This document shows, in pieces, positions 33,302-46,276 of a stretch of 64,000 nt of DNA. The position numbers and the translations under genes are program-made. The DNA comes from Hyposmocoma kahamanoa (taxonomy: Eukaryota > Arthropoda > Insecta > Lepidoptera > Cosmopterigidae), in assembly GCF_003589595.1 (NCBI RefSeq), contig NW_020654684.1, positions 3,137,494-3,201,493 of the forward strand, written 5' to 3'. How positions within the stretch are numbered: position 1 is the first letter of the stretch; each line of letters opens with the position of its first letter. A model generated the notes under the pieces. It ran no database searches. It had not been told where the DNA came from and saw only the letters and a program-made list of their open reading frames with translations.

Positions 33302-35880
33302 TAAATAATGATAGTTACACTATGAGTTTACCGTTAGAACGAAAAAGGGCACAAGTAAAATTTTACTCAAAATTGATTATATACATATTCGGAATTATGA
33401 AAAAATTGTATAAAAAGTCTAAGTATTACAAATGTACCTCGATTATTGGATATACTGTAAGCCCACATCAGTACAACTGACGTCAATAATCAGATTGTGT
33501 ATGTAAAAAACCATATTTGACGATTATTATATTGCCACATACATATTAAAACATTTTACTTAATTAATATACGGAACCGTGCCCTTATTATGTATTTCAA
33601 ATACAACAATTACATTTTCACAATTATAATTCCGTCCTTTAGTTATATAATAAGTTAAGTTTTAAATTTAAAAGTGACGTTCAGTTATATAAGCCCTTTA
33701 TATGTAGTAATAGGTACTATTTTTATTTATTGTGAATTTAATTTGATTGAGAATTGTAAATTTTTTGATTGTGCTTTTCTTTCTTCCGTGGGAAGTATCG
33801 TTAACATTCATAAATTCATCAGCTATCTTGCCAAGGGCATATGCTCAACTTCAAGAACTATATTGTATCTTTCCTACCGCCTAATCCATACAATATTTAA
33901 AGACATACCTAGCATACCCTCTTCTATACAGTGAATTTGGTACATTATTAAGCAGCCGACAGGGCCGAGGGTTGTAATCCGCGGGGACACGTAACCCGAG
34001 ACAAACAGATAAATTTGTACACGCATTACACTACGTCACTATTACCAATATTTACGAAGCTAATATTGGTACTGGAGATTGTATTGAAATTCGATATAAA
34101 GAAAGAATTTACAAAAGGAGATCATAGAATGAAGATAAAGGGGAAGTAACCATAGAATGACAGAAGTACTAATAATTAGAAAAAAACAAAACCATTTAAG
34201 AAATTCTGAAACGAACCATTTATCCGTAAAAATTGTAAGTGGGTGGGATATGCCGTACGTGCTAAAGTAGACGAGTTGTGAACGTACAAATCGAATGAAC
34301 AAATGAGTGTTCAATAAAACCAATAAATAAGGAAAATGATTGTGGCTTACTCAAATTAAAGCCTTATCGAATTAACGATAAAAAAGCACGTTAAGTTATC
34401 GCAAGAAAAGTAATAAAACCCGCTCTATCAATTAACTACGACCATAAAACTTCCTCAAATTCAATTTTAAATCTTCCCTTAGTTGTATAAACGTATAATA
34501 TGCAATAAAAACAAAATTCCTGTAAACGCAGCATCAAACGCTCCTTAGCATTCGTTGGGGCAATTTAACGAGCGCATTCAGCAGGTATTGAAACATAAGA
34601 AGTGGTTAATATTTTAAGTATCACTTACCTTATCTTCCATTTCATAAAAGAGAATCCCGATCTTGCGCTTATCTGAGATCGGTACATAAACTAACACCGA
34701 GAAGATACAGTAATAGGCTCCATAGCAATTGTATTCGACGTCGTCACCGGTTTTATGACTGAAAGTTTTTTTCAGAAACGATTCATCGCAGCCTCAAGAG
34801 AAAAAATACGAAATGGAAAAGTAACAAATCACGTACACACGCAAATCCCGACTTGTTTTTTATTTTCTCTTCTATCTTATTTTGATTTTTAATGATCCAT
34901 AAAAATATATATAAAAAATGACCCACATCACTCTATTTTTTTTAAATGATTGATTTACTTATTAAATCCAATTGAATACGCATGTTACACTTGACGGTAA
35001 AGCGAGGAAATATACAATATCCTTTAAAGGTCAAGCTCAGTTATGTCAATTTCTATGCTCACTGTGTCTTCATTAAAAAGGGTTACGAATTATGAGCCAT
35101 TTTTATGATTGACAAAATAAACAAATTCCATAAAACAACATTGGCGTTCCAGTCTAATATCCAATTTAGCCGGTGATAAATATGAATACATCCATTTCAT
35201 ATATTTAAATCTATTTCGTGAAATGACAAAAATGTTACTTTGAGAATTTCATAATTTTATAATATTAATTTCAGATTTTAACACGAAACTAAGTACTTTG
35301 CAAATTTAAATCTGCATTTTTCTTTAGGATATTTTGATATTTAAAGTTAAACAACGCAAATTCATTTTGATAATATTCTTTTAAACCGAACCTCTGAAAC
35401 CGAAATTAACTAAATTATACCTAACATACGGTATCTTCTGGGAGATATGATCTGTGTCGTAAAGGATCAAAAAAGTAAAAAACAGCCGTACGACTACGTA
35501 CCTTCCAAAGGCGGGAGATGTTGAAAAAATCTCGGATTTCAACGACACTTACCTGGAAAAGATAAAACAGATACGTTACAACTTCAAATTAAAAAAATAA
35601 CACTGAAATGTGAGAATTCAAAACAGGGGAATATTATAGTGCAATATTTAGTAATATCATACTATGTATACTTTTAGTAATTAGTTGTTTATCTAGTTTT
35701 ACGAAATGCTGAAAAGAACATAATGTGCCTAACAACCACGCCGACTGCCTGGTCTCAATAAATTCTATTACATTTGCACACCTGCTTGCAGGTTAATACA
35801 TTGTACCTAAATTAATTTAAGATCTGTGTATTTGCTGTATTCTGGCAAATAAACGTTTTCTATTCTGTTATATTCTATAC
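33302..35880. other. Unassigned 2.6-kb stretch
   Basis: AT-rich, with no gene supported. The last 70 bp (GGCAAATAAACGTTTTCTAT then TTCTGTTATATTCTATAC) resemble a LINE 3' end with a degenerate TTCTA tail, but no body was recognised. Confidence 0.35.
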
Positions 35881-35998
35881 TCAAACTAGGGAATTCCCTG
35901 TACTATGAGGAATTCACTCTGGGGTCTTACCGGGAATCGAACCCGGGACCTCCGCATCCAGCGCCCATAATGGAAACCACTGGACCACTGAGGCCGAC
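35881..35998 (-). mobile_element. SINE-C-like copy with complete tRNA-type head
   Basis: Minus strand: GGCCTCAGTGGTCCAGTGG (A box region), GGTCCCGGGTTCGATTCCC (B box), CCCAGAGTGAATTCC and the shared 3' motif GGAATTCCCTAGTTTGAG. The head differs from SINE-A. The 3' motif groups it with 20705-20850 and 22250-22372. Confidence 0.65.
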
Positions 35999-36377
35999 AA
36001 AATACCGATGGTTGAAACGTGAACGAGACTAAGTGACACGTAAGTCGAAAATTAGTTCTACCTAGATAATATGACAAACCCTCTTGAAGCAACGTAACAT
36101 ACTTAGTAGGTCACAGACTTGCGTATTGAAATATTGAAAAGGTATAACATTTTTTATATTATAACTGAATTCATGCCTCACTATTTTAGAGATATAGTGC
36201 ATGTTATTGGCTATTCGTACCTACCATCTATCTATCCATCCATCTATCGTACCTACGATCTACTAAGTATGTCAAACTTCTCCGAAATCTTACTATCTAA
36301 GCCGCTGTTCCAGTTCAAACTTCGCTGCGTCGACATAAAATTTGGATGAAAAAGCTAGATAATAGGTATTGATAGGT
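35999..36377. other. No gene recognised
   Basis: A TCTATCTATCCATCCATCTA run lies at 36228-36248. The 76-codon frame over it has no support. Confidence 0.35.
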
Positions 36378-36456
36378 ACATGCTGCCACAAGGATTCGAA
36401 CCGTCAACCTCTTCATTGAGAAGCAAGAATTCTCCCAATAGGCTACTATCGCTCTT
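36378..36456 (-). mobile_element. SINE-B head
   Basis: Minus strand: GATAGTAGCCTATTGGGAGA, TTCTCAATGAAGAGGTTGAC, GGTTCGAATCCTTGTGGCAG, CATGTACCTATC. The B box is perfect. The body is truncated after about 15 bp. Confidence 0.7.
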
Positions 36457-39400
36457 CAAAGAGTTATCACGCACTATAACAATGAAAAATCTAACCATCA
36501 CGATTAGAAATTAATACTAAAGTTGATTGCTCAGTATTTTGTACAAACTACAATACATAAGACACAAATCAATTCAATTATAAAGACAATAAATAACGCA
36601 AGATGTTCCACAAGTCGACGACTATCACAGTTTTATCTAAATTAGTGGCTAACAGTGTTACGCTTACAGAGAATTTGGCACTGTCTATCTACCGGTGGAG
36701 CTAGCTATAAATATCTTAATCAATTTGATCGCAACGTTATCTCGTACATGTGCTACTAAACAAGGCACTGTTTACAGGCAGGTTTATAGTCGTAGAGATA
36801 GAAAAATGTTATTGGATGAAAAATAGGAAATTACTTTGAAGACAAATTTTGCTGCTATTAGTACATTATAAAAATTGTGGTTCGGTCAGACAGATCAGTT
36901 AAACAATACTTAGATGTTCAGATGGATCCAAAAACAAGAGGTTTGTGGTGGTTAAAGGTAGTGGATTAAATTATTGTAACAATCTTAATATATGGACGCT
37001 GAGGTCGTCTTTTTGCGCGATTTGCTTTACGTTCGCTGTATAAATTTGTGTTTATTTATCTATTATCCATCATCCATTCATTCTGGTTTCCTTTGGATGT
37101 GACAAAGCGAATTTCCGCAGTCCGCTTTTCGCCCATTCTTGAAGCATGGTGTAATAAATCTGATCACAGTCATATTCATTATCATGTGTCGTTGTAACTG
37201 ACTGCAGTCTAATAGACGGACACGCCGTAATCTGAAATTATTACACAGTAGTTTTTAATTGTTTCCTAATACTAAGTCCTACATTAAGCGCATTTACTTC
37301 CAAGTTTCTCTATATCGTTGCTACTATAAGTTGCTGTCACAAGTATAAATACGAGGCACCTTTAAACTCGGCTGCGTGGCTGTTAATTACTGTCAATTAT
37401 GCCTTTAACGACCTCTGGTCCGCTCGAATGCTGTAAAGGGACCTCCGTTTTATAGTAACTTACCTATGTCTAGTGTGGCACTGAATTTCTTAAGCTGGCT
37501 TCACTGTAACTTGTCTTTGAAACTAAAGGGTTAATTTACGTCGGTTCATTTATTTTATTCTTTAATGGTGTGAAAAATAGCTGACTAGTTTTGGTAAATG
37601 TTTAGTTTGTTGTAGCAGATAGTGTTGATCTTAACTTTTTTAGAAGGAAAAGTAAAGACAAAGTCCATTTTGTGAAACAGGTAAAATGATTAAACAATAA
37701 AATAAGCAAATGATGACGAAGACTATGTATTATATTAACATTACGTTTAGTTAGTCTCTTAAAATGGGTCGTAAAATGTCCGATGAAAGATAAATCAATC
37801 AAACAAAAGACAAAAGTAAAACTTGTCAACAAGACATTCAAAATATTCAAACGAGACTGAGGACAACTGTCACCTGCATAGATACCCTAAATGCGCGTCT
37901 ACCCACATAAATAACTTCAACAGCGATGATCCATCGCGTTAACTCACCGACCAGTCACCGACAACAAAAAAAAGACACCAAGCTTTCCTGAGAAGACAAC
38001 GCATAAATATATCAAATCGGAAACAATAGGAGACATCCAAGATATCGCATCACACGCTACCCACACGCATATTTCAAAAACGGACGATGAAAAAATAACA
38101 GAAATAAAAAAAGTCAACCAAAAAACTAACATAAGAAAAAATACGTGATGGGCATTAATTAAAATGGACCCACGACCAGGAATTCAGAAAAACAAAGAGG
38201 TTAAACAAACCTTCTCAGTGGGGCACACGCAATGATCTTCGTCTCACATTTTTAATCATTGAACTTTGAAATTTTGCCCTTGCGCCAAAACCAATCATAA
38301 TACTTCTTCTAATAGGGTCGAGATTTTGAATTTTTAAGTTAGTTGTTGAAAATGATTTTTTGGTCGGATTGTCACCGTTGTTTTAATGGTATTACGCATA
38401 AGGGTTATCTGGTAGGTCCGATCTGGGCCCAGGTACGGGAACAAGATTGATTGGACATGGCAAGACATTTTTACTGCGACCGTTGGTGTCGACGACTCTT
38501 GGCTTATTATTAAATTAGTGGCTTTCGAGATGCATTGCTCGGTTTGGTAATATCGCCCTTAATACCTGAATTAATTAAGGTTATAAAGAAGTATTAGATG
38601 ATAGTGTGTTATTGGAAATCTGTATTCTTAAAAAAGACAAATTATCAGGAAAGTTTATTACGATGTTGACCACCCTTTAAACTTTCGTTATTCAAGGAAA
38701 AAGACAGTTGCGGACTCGAGAAAGGTTCGTTGATAAATAAATGTAAATTTACCACTTTTGCTTGAGCATGAGCCCGTAATATTCCACAATTCAACATAGG
38801 CAAAGAGTTTTATAGGCAATCGCCTCGTCTAACAGACAAATAATCTCGCAGTACAGCTTAAGGCAAAGTGGACTGCGTTTATTACAATGATTGAATAGTT
38901 GAACAAATAAATTACCGATTTCGTTGTGCATCATCTTATGCCAAAGGGCATCTTCTATGTACACTAGCCATCATTAACCTCATCTTAAGTCTAAATTTCG
39001 GTAAATAACGACTCTGTTCCGTATTAAAAAAAGTGGGCTAGTTGGAGGCTAATAAATGGCTTTCACGTCTTACGGACGAAATTGGTAACAAATTGATTAC
39101 TTATAAATAACAAAATTGACAAAATAAAGTTAAGGGGAGAGGGGGGCAAAAATTAAAGATGACCTTCATGGGGCAAATTTGAACATTAGCAGAGACAACC
39201 TTAACGAGTTGTATTTGCCTTTTTTATTTTTGATCACAATGTGTCTTAGTAATTGATTTGGACACGAATTTGTTCTTTGCATTGCTTTGGATGCATATTT
39301 CGATTTGCCTGATGAGGAAAATAAAAGTTTAGACAGTTTGAGAAACGAAGCTCGTGTTACATTAGCATTTTATATTTTGTATGACAGTTTGCACGCACTG

Positions 39401-39549
39401 ACTTTTTTAGAGAACGACTGTTGACATTGATTTTATTGAACATCACGATTATGAGAAGCTTCGTAAGCCTCGGAGAAAAAAGAAGAAAAAACTAATACAC
39501 ATACAGAAATTACTAAGGTCTCTCGATCTATAGCTAACACTAACAATTC
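36457..39549. other. Unassigned 3.1-kb stretch
   Basis: No repeats or coding signals recognised. Open frames of 62-82 codons are AT-rich and without motifs. This is the longest quiet interval before the assembly gap. Confidence 0.35.
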
Positions 39550-39740
39550 GTGTGTCGGTGTTAAGCGACACGTCTCTCCATAGTATTGTAGAGCTTTAAA
39601 TCGCAAAGATCTGAGGGGTACTGTGATTGATTGAGACATAAGTTGAGAAATACCATGTGTCTGTAATTTCACCAATGTTCACTTTATAGTAGCAGTACTT
39701 CCCAGGACGAACTCTTTCACGGGGAGCTCTACTGCTACTT
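39550..39740 (-). mobile_element. R1-like retroposon, internally deleted
   Basis: Antisense: GTTAAGCGACACGTCTCTCC, TTTAAATCGCAAAGATCTGA, TTGAGACATAAGTTGAGAAA, AGCAGTACTTCCCAGGACGA and the antisense 5' end GGGGAGCTCTACTGCTACTT. The GCAGTGGCAGTG block and the HGGCGGCAG-type block are missing. Confidence 0.8.
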
Positions 39741-40893
39741 AATGGCATATACGGTTGATGCAACACACGTTATTTTTTTAAATCTATTTTTCACTTTCCC
39801 AAAAACTACGTTTCCTATAAATAACAGTGCCAATACTGCACCTTAGGGTTAAAAATTATGTAGTCATAAAGGGAAATCCCACAAAAAAACTCATAATATG
39901 AATAACCACAATAGAGCATTATACAAATAGAGAGCTATTAGAAGAATGCATCACAATGAGACGGCGATACAATCTACGCGGGCGCAAGAGCTGTCAACGC
40001 GCATTGTGAATAAGGGATTACGACGGACATAAGGGCCGCTCAGTGGGGAGGTTTGTTTGTTGGTTTTTTATAGGCTTCTCTATAATTATATGTTTGGTAA
40101 TATGAACTAATTATTTATCATTTGAATGCGGAAACTCTGGTGTATGAAAATTTTCTCGATGTAAACAATTCAGTATTTCTTCTTGGAAGTTTAGGTTATC
40201 GTTCACTGCCACTGGGAAACCTTACCTGTATTTAAAATGTTCTGTGAACCCTGACCGGAATGTGCTAATGCTAGCTCGAGATGTTTCCATTCATATTGAT
40301 GAGCTAATGAGAACTATGTTGACAATGAAGATAACTATTGTGACGCCTGAATAGTATAGAATAAAAATATGGTAAACAATATACAACAGCCATATAAGGA
40401 ATCTCTTTGTAACAAACTCAGAAAAATAGCAAACAACAAAACATTTCAAAACTGAGACGATCCGACACTCGAAACGCAACAACAATGACATATTACATTA
40501 CCGATTTACTCGTCCAATTTAAAAAAAAAGAAATAAAGAGACCGAACAAAAAAAAATGCCAAATAAGAAAAAAAAGTAATAAAAAAATGTTAAGGACAAA
40601 GCTGGATAGAGATTTAAGACGGGATTTGGATTCAAAGGCTGAGTGCTCATTGTTTCTGAGCCTTTTAAATCTTGGGCTTGTTGGAATTGGAACGTAAAAG
40701 GGTGTGGTATTAGTGCCAGCAATTCCTGATGCTTTCGCATCGCTGATGGGAGTCACGTTGCCAAGCAAACAGTAAAATACGTCAGCGCGAAGAAAGAAAG
40801 ATGGCGGAACAGTAAAACCTGATTCAATATAAACACTACTTCTTAACAAACTAGGTACTTACGCATTAAGAGTCATGATACGAATTGCGAAAA
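39741..40893. other. No gene recognised
   Basis: Nothing supported. The run of adenines at 40510-40590 generates spurious frames on both strands. Confidence 0.4.
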
Positions 40894-40993
40894 NNNNNNN
40901 NNNNNNNNNNNNNNNNNNNNNNNNNNNNNNNNNNNNNNNNNNNNNNNNNNNNNNNNNNNNNNNNNNNNNNNNNNNNNNNNNNNNNNNNNNNNN
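40894..40993. other. 100-N assembly gap
   Basis: Exactly 100 N. The ten bases before it (40884-40893) and the ten after it (40994-41003) are identical: AATTGCGAAA. This suggests contig ends that overlap rather than a real gap. Any frame through it is meaningless. Confidence 0.98.
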
Positions 40994-41874
40994 AATTGCG
41001 AAAAAAAAAGAGTAATCATTTTTAGTAGTTAACCATACTCGTGCTATCTCGTAGTACTCGTAGTCTACGCATCGAACGTCTTTAAATCCATAGAACGTCT
41101 TCCATATCTTACAATTTTCATGAAAGTTAAAGACGGATTCCAGCAGCTTGATGTCTCTCCCGATCGGTAACTGCGTCTTTTCGCGCATAATTGCTATTCA
41201 CAACTGGCCGATCAGAAACTTGTAATCGGAACAATAGTTTATTTACTTCACAAACTAGAAAGATATAGTAAGAATCAGGTTCATCTTCTCGCTCAGAAAC
41301 CCATCTGATTTCGAGACTACCCGATCGGATCCCTATTTGAATCAAAATCAGGACGCTGAAGCTCGGGAATTTCCGTACTAAAGTCGGGACCATAACATCC
41401 TCAAGCGCCTATAGTGCTATCCGCACTGATGTCGTAAGTATTTATAAAATATATTTAAAAATAATAATAGATATTTTAACAATTTGCAATCCGCTATAAC
41501 TAAAGCCACAACTTCATATAAAATCCTTCCACCGTCGGTTGCTCTTTATCCGCTGTAACAAGGGCGTTGCGCGGTAATGGGCATTTTTTGCGGCGACAAA
41601 AAGACGGCGCGTACGCAACTTCGCTTTTCGTTGCTTTTGAAGGCTTTAGCAGACGTGGCTCTGGGGCGTACTGTTTAGAGTAGGTAGAATTGGACAATTT
41701 TGTGATTTGATCTCTACTTAATAAGACCATGGTAGGAATATCCTTGAAATGTGTCACACACAGAAGATCAACAAATTAGTCCAAATGTTATCACAATGGT
41801 AGCAATCGAAACAATGAGTTGAAGTGACCCTGGAGAAGTAGAGCAGTACTTGTGTAAAGTTTAACTGAGACACG
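40994..41874. other. No gene recognised
   Basis: Minus-strand frames of 85-88 codons lack recognisable domains. Confidence 0.35.
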
Positions 41875-42118
41875 TCGGTAGTGATAGCTAGTTGGGAGAA
41901 CGCTTGCCTCCAAAGTATGAGATCCTGTTCCACTACTCAGTGCACTTAATCTTTACAAGTCAAAAAGTAATTTGCTTCGCTCCACATTCCTTATGTCGAA
42001 TCACATCTTGCATATCGAAGAAGTGTCATAAAACTGAGACGCGTGAAGACCTGCACCTGGGCCAGTGTGGTGAACATCGGCCTAAAAGCACTCCTTACAG
42101 GAGACCACTGCCTAGTGG
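41875..42118 (+). mobile_element. SINE-B, full-length but diverged
   Basis: Head: GTAGTGATAGCTAGTTGGGA with AGAACGCTTGCC and GAGATCCTGTTCC. 3' body: GAAGACCTGCACCTGGGCCA, GTGTGGTGAACATCGGCCTA, ACAGGAGACCACTGCC. The order equals the minus-strand copy at 16077-16348. The B box is degraded, indicating age. Confidence 0.6.
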
Positions 42119-42247
42119 TTAGTTAGGTATACTGGTTTATGATTACGATACGTGAGTACACAGAGAAGTGTGTTGATGAATCCTGTGCAGAGCATAGTTG
42201 TCTAGTTTTTCGCCATCTTTCATGGAACAAGAAATTTCTGTCATTTG

Positions 42248-42392
42248 GTGAAATTAAGAGGCACATTGGTCTTGTTGACTTATGTCTCGGGTGACGGGCG
42301 CAGTGGCAGTGCCTCTGCGACCTTTGCGTTTTAAAGCTCTGAGTGGCACTGCAACTGTTATGGACAGGCGTGTCGCTTACCACTTACCACAA
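42248..42392 (+). mobile_element. R1-like retroposon fragment
   Basis: Sense: GTGAAATTAAGAGGCACATT, TTGACTTATGTCTCGGGTGA, CGGGCGCAGTGGCAGTGCC, GTGGCACTGCAACTGTTATG, GACAGGCGTGTCGCTTACC. Both the 5' third and the tail are missing. Confidence 0.85.
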
Positions 42393-42479
42393 AAATAATA
42401 ATAAATGGCAATGACTTGAATGCACGAAGTAGTTGAAACCCAATCAGGCAAATTGACCTTCATAATTCATAACTTACGA

Positions 42480-42850
42480 CGCCTCGTAATCGGAATGAGT
42501 ACACTTTAAATATTTTAACGAGGAACAATTGGAGGGCAAGTCTGGTGCCAGCAGCCGCGGTAATTCCAGCTCCAATAGCGTATACTAAAATTGTTGCGGT
42601 TAAAAAGCTCGTAGTTGCATTTGTGCGCCGCGCTGTCGGTGCACCGCATCCGCGGTGATACTGACACGTCTGCGGAGCATATCGTCGGTGAGCCGGCGGT
42701 TGTTGTTCAAATGCACGTGAAATATCTTTCGTCCTAGTGTTGTGCGTACGAGCGTGAAAAATCGATCGTCGCGATACAGAGACAAAGGGTCGGTGTCTGT
42801 GCACACAAAGCGGCCGACTAATCAAGATATTCACGCAGTTGTGGTACAAA
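42480..42850 (+). rRNA. Degenerate 18S rRNA fragment (V4 region)
   Basis: Contains the universally conserved GTGCCAGCAGCCGCGGTAA and its context: GGAATGAGTACACTTTAAAT, CAATTGGAGGGCAAGTCTGG, TTCCAGCTCCAATAGCGTAT and GGTTAAAAAGCTCGTAGTTG. The following GC-richer stretch (CGGAGCATATCGTCGGTGAG) is consistent with the variable V4 expansion; how far it extends beyond about 42715 is uncertain. Small changes in otherwise invariant positions show decay: ATCC to ATAT after the TTTAA block, and TATATTAAAGT to TATACTAAAAT. The remaining 1.6 kb of the gene is absent, so this is a dispersed pseudogene fragment and not part of an rDNA array. Confidence 0.9.
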
Positions 42851-45800
42851 ATGTTATATTTAGCGATTCTTCATTATTAAAAAAACTGGAAAAACATGTT
42901 TGGTTTCCTCACAGGATAGTGGTCTATCCAGTATAAACGGGTTTCAAGAGATGGCGCGTATAAGGTTCAATTTAGTTTTGATTTATTGTTATCACACGAA
43001 TTTTCACCTTTAGGAACTCTATGAACAATAATAGTAGTACGGAACGTCGAGCTAGTGCAGTACGCCGTATCTTGTGTTTTGCATTGCATGCGCCTGCGCA
43101 GCGGATTAGACGCGCGCAGCGGAGCGCACGCGCGCACCAGACCCGACGTAATGCAGCCGGCGCCGATCTGTACAAATACCTTTGACGCCAGGAAAGGTGG
43201 GTAACAATGTTCCGAAATTACAGAAAAAAATTAATATCTTCAAATACGCCTAGAAAACTAACGCTCGTCAAAAACCAAGATGATTTCATAGTTAGAGCTA
43301 GTTAATTAAACAAACTTTACAGTTATAATTACAATTATGTAATAATTTAGTAGCTGAAGTTTAAACAATTTCGATTAAAAAAACAAATGATATAACATCA
43401 AATATAGCTAAATAATTAGCCCATAACAATAACCAAACAAGTAAAAATACAGCAAACAGATACTTCTCTAATCTAAATAATATTTATTTGGCTCCAATTA
43501 AAATACCAGTTATCGTTCTTAACATCTCTATGTAAATCTTGGAAATAATTTAAAACAGAAAACATAACTAAATCGCACGGTTACCGACTTTCGGCTTATT
43601 ACACGTTAGATAAAAATAAACTTTATTATGCTGTTTTACTACTCATAATGGTATTACTAATGCTAATTACACTTTTGTTTCATTTACATAAAGGCAAATC
43701 CTTAATGTGGTTCTAGAGCGGGGAATAAAAACCCACGATAGTTGAAATCTCGTGATTTTGGAAACCCTTATTCTCTTCGGTATTTCCCATCAACATTGCA
43801 AGTCCACCCATGAAGACGAACAGTATTATGTACCTGTTTCCAAGATTAAATTCTGCAGTAACCCGTAGTGGTATACGTCTGTGCAGTTGCAACTCACAAA
43901 TCACTATACGAACCGACTACATCTCATTCTGGTCATGGGCCTTTTCAAAAACGAGTGTTGGATATAGTCAACCACATCGTATGGCGCAAAATTGACCGAA
44001 GCACATCTGCTATCTAATGTTATCGCCTACTGTATACTTTTTATCACCACCGGGAAAAATGTCCTAATCCTAATATTCTGATTGTAACGATCGGGTGGTC
44101 CTGTTCCTAACTGGTAACCACAAGTTAAACAGGATCCAAGCTTTTCAATCTACACATCGCCTACGTGCCACAGCCCCCCTTGGAGTCAATGTAGTTACAC
44201 CGAGTTCCCAGACGTTGAAATAAATAATCTATCCACCAACATAAATATACAGTGTGTAATTAAAAGCTTGTTTTGTTAAATACGTTCAATTTCTGCAATG
44301 GAGATGCTTCCCGCTGAGATTTTAATATTATCGAATCAAATTACGGTTAGACTTGTATGTCATTTCTCTGCGCGTTAAAGGATTAACTCGAACATGGAAT
44401 TATAGTCAAAGATAATTTTCATCAAACCAATTAAAAAGCGTATACAATATACACTATGCTGACTATTTTAGTGAAAAATATTTAGATAATTATAAATTTC
44501 TCTAAAATCAATATTTCAATTATTTATCTCCCTTAATATACCTCTAGCGCCTTTACAAAACACGTTAGGAATGTAACATAGTATCTAATTCCATTATTTT
44601 ATCTTTTAATTACCAATAAAAAAAAACACATATTTTTGAAACTTATTTAAAAAAATTTTTGGAAACGTAAATATGCGTTTCCCATAATCTTTGCTAACTC
44701 AATAATTTAAATTATTATTATATTATAATTTAAATATTTTCACCTTATATTAAACCAAAAGATCGACGATAAAAATTATCGACAAATTTTATGTGACGAC
44801 ACTACAAGCAAGATTTAACCCCGCCCAATTTAGAAAGGAACAAGTTACATACCATTATCTCTTTCTCTCATACCAATTACACGATGTACACTTGTTTCTT
44901 GTATAAAAACAATAAAAAGCGGAATATTTTAGTTGTAAATTGTTTGTTAATTTATTACAATTGCGTTTGGTCGCGTTTGGTGACTCCGCGGAACACACAG
45001 CGGCCGGTTTGTAACGTCTAAATTATTACGGTGAAGTGGAATTTACTAAATGGATGACAAATATTTGATATTACAACTTGCGCCCGAGCCGACCGGGGCG
45101 TTTGCTTTTCGAGTTTTTTTGGTGCACAACATCAAAATTGTAATTAATGAAAAATACTAAGTCGCAAATTACTTGCCAAAGTAATTACCAGGGATTGCCT
45201 AAAAAATTTTGAAAGACGTAAAAAATTGTTCACTCAAGGTAGTTGTGTTGGTAATGCCAGCAAAGCAGTTGGTAAAATAATTTATTATTATTTGTATGAT
45301 CCATGGCAGAACCCTATTTTTGTTTTTTTTTTTTCCAAAAATCTTACGGTCCCCTGAACATAATTTCTTGCGTCTGTGTTTGATTTTATATTTGATAAGT
45401 AACATGTATATTTACTTTATTTATATATTTACTTTAAATTGATTTTGATAGACTGCGTGTCTGTAATTAATACATGAAGTTGACTGCGTGTAGTTAAGAC
45501 TTCAAGTGTAAGCGATGACTGCAGTCGATGTGAACGATAATCCGAGAATCAAAAGCAGCAACTGACATTCTTAAGGCGATATAATGATTTTTTTAGTTTC
45601 TGAAATAACTTTCTCATTAACGACAAAAGGTAACGATTACTAATGACAAGTAAAAAACACAATTGGTGAAACATTTCCCGACGGATTTATTTCACATTTA
45701 CACAATTTTTTAAGTATTTCTTTTGTGATGGCACCTTTGTTTACAGTTTTGATCGCAAATTTCACCACAGAGTATAGTCGGGGATCATGGACGTGAGAAG

Positions 45801-46149
45801 GTCGTGTTGAGAAATTAAAATGGAGGATTTCGGTAATGACATGTTTATTAATTGTTTGTATTAAACGTTCTTACTACAGTAACAAATCATATTTGTGCTT
45901 CCATTTCAACACAACAAATAAGCTGGGCAGCTGAGCTAGTTGCGCGGCGATAACTTCCTTCACTCAATGTTGACTGCATACAGCTGGTTTTGGTTGCATG
46001 AATTTGTTTATATCGACTTTGAGCTTGTAGTCTGATTGTTAACAGCCTGAGAGGGCAGGTTGGCCAGGCCCAAGGCGACCTTAGCAACTACCTAAAGAAA
46101 GGCCAGGTCTACAGTACTACTAACTGAGAAGCGAAGATATATATAGGTC
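42851..46149. other. Unassigned 3.3-kb stretch
   Basis: Holds a GC/CpG-rich patch at 43078-43165 (TGCGCAGCGG, GACGCGCGCAGCGG) and a small AT hairpin at 44704-44737 (AATTTAAATTAT and its complement). No coding gene or repeat family was supported. Confidence 0.35.
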
Positions 46150-46276
46150 TGCAGGAAGAAATTTCTATTAGAAACAAGCAGAACCTTTTGTTTTTAATTT
46201 CCCTTGTATTCTTTGTGACTTGTTGTGTTTTTCCTGTACAATAAACAATTCAATAAACATATAAATAAATAAATAG
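46150..46276 (+). mobile_element. LINE-C 3' UTR
   Basis: Sense: GCAGGAAGAAATTTCTATTA, AACAAGCAGAACC, TCTTTGTGACTTGTTGTG, CCTGTACAATAAACAATTCA and a short AAATA-rich tail. No open frame precedes it. Confidence 0.6.

Noticed and set aside
35920..35998. Functional tRNA gene
   Set aside because: A and B boxes are present, but the sequence runs into a SINE body shared with two other copies.
40859..41188. 109-codon frame across the gap
   Set aside because: It is open only because N bases cannot create stop codons.
42460..42849. 129-codon minus-strand frame
   Set aside because: It is antisense to the 18S rRNA fragment.
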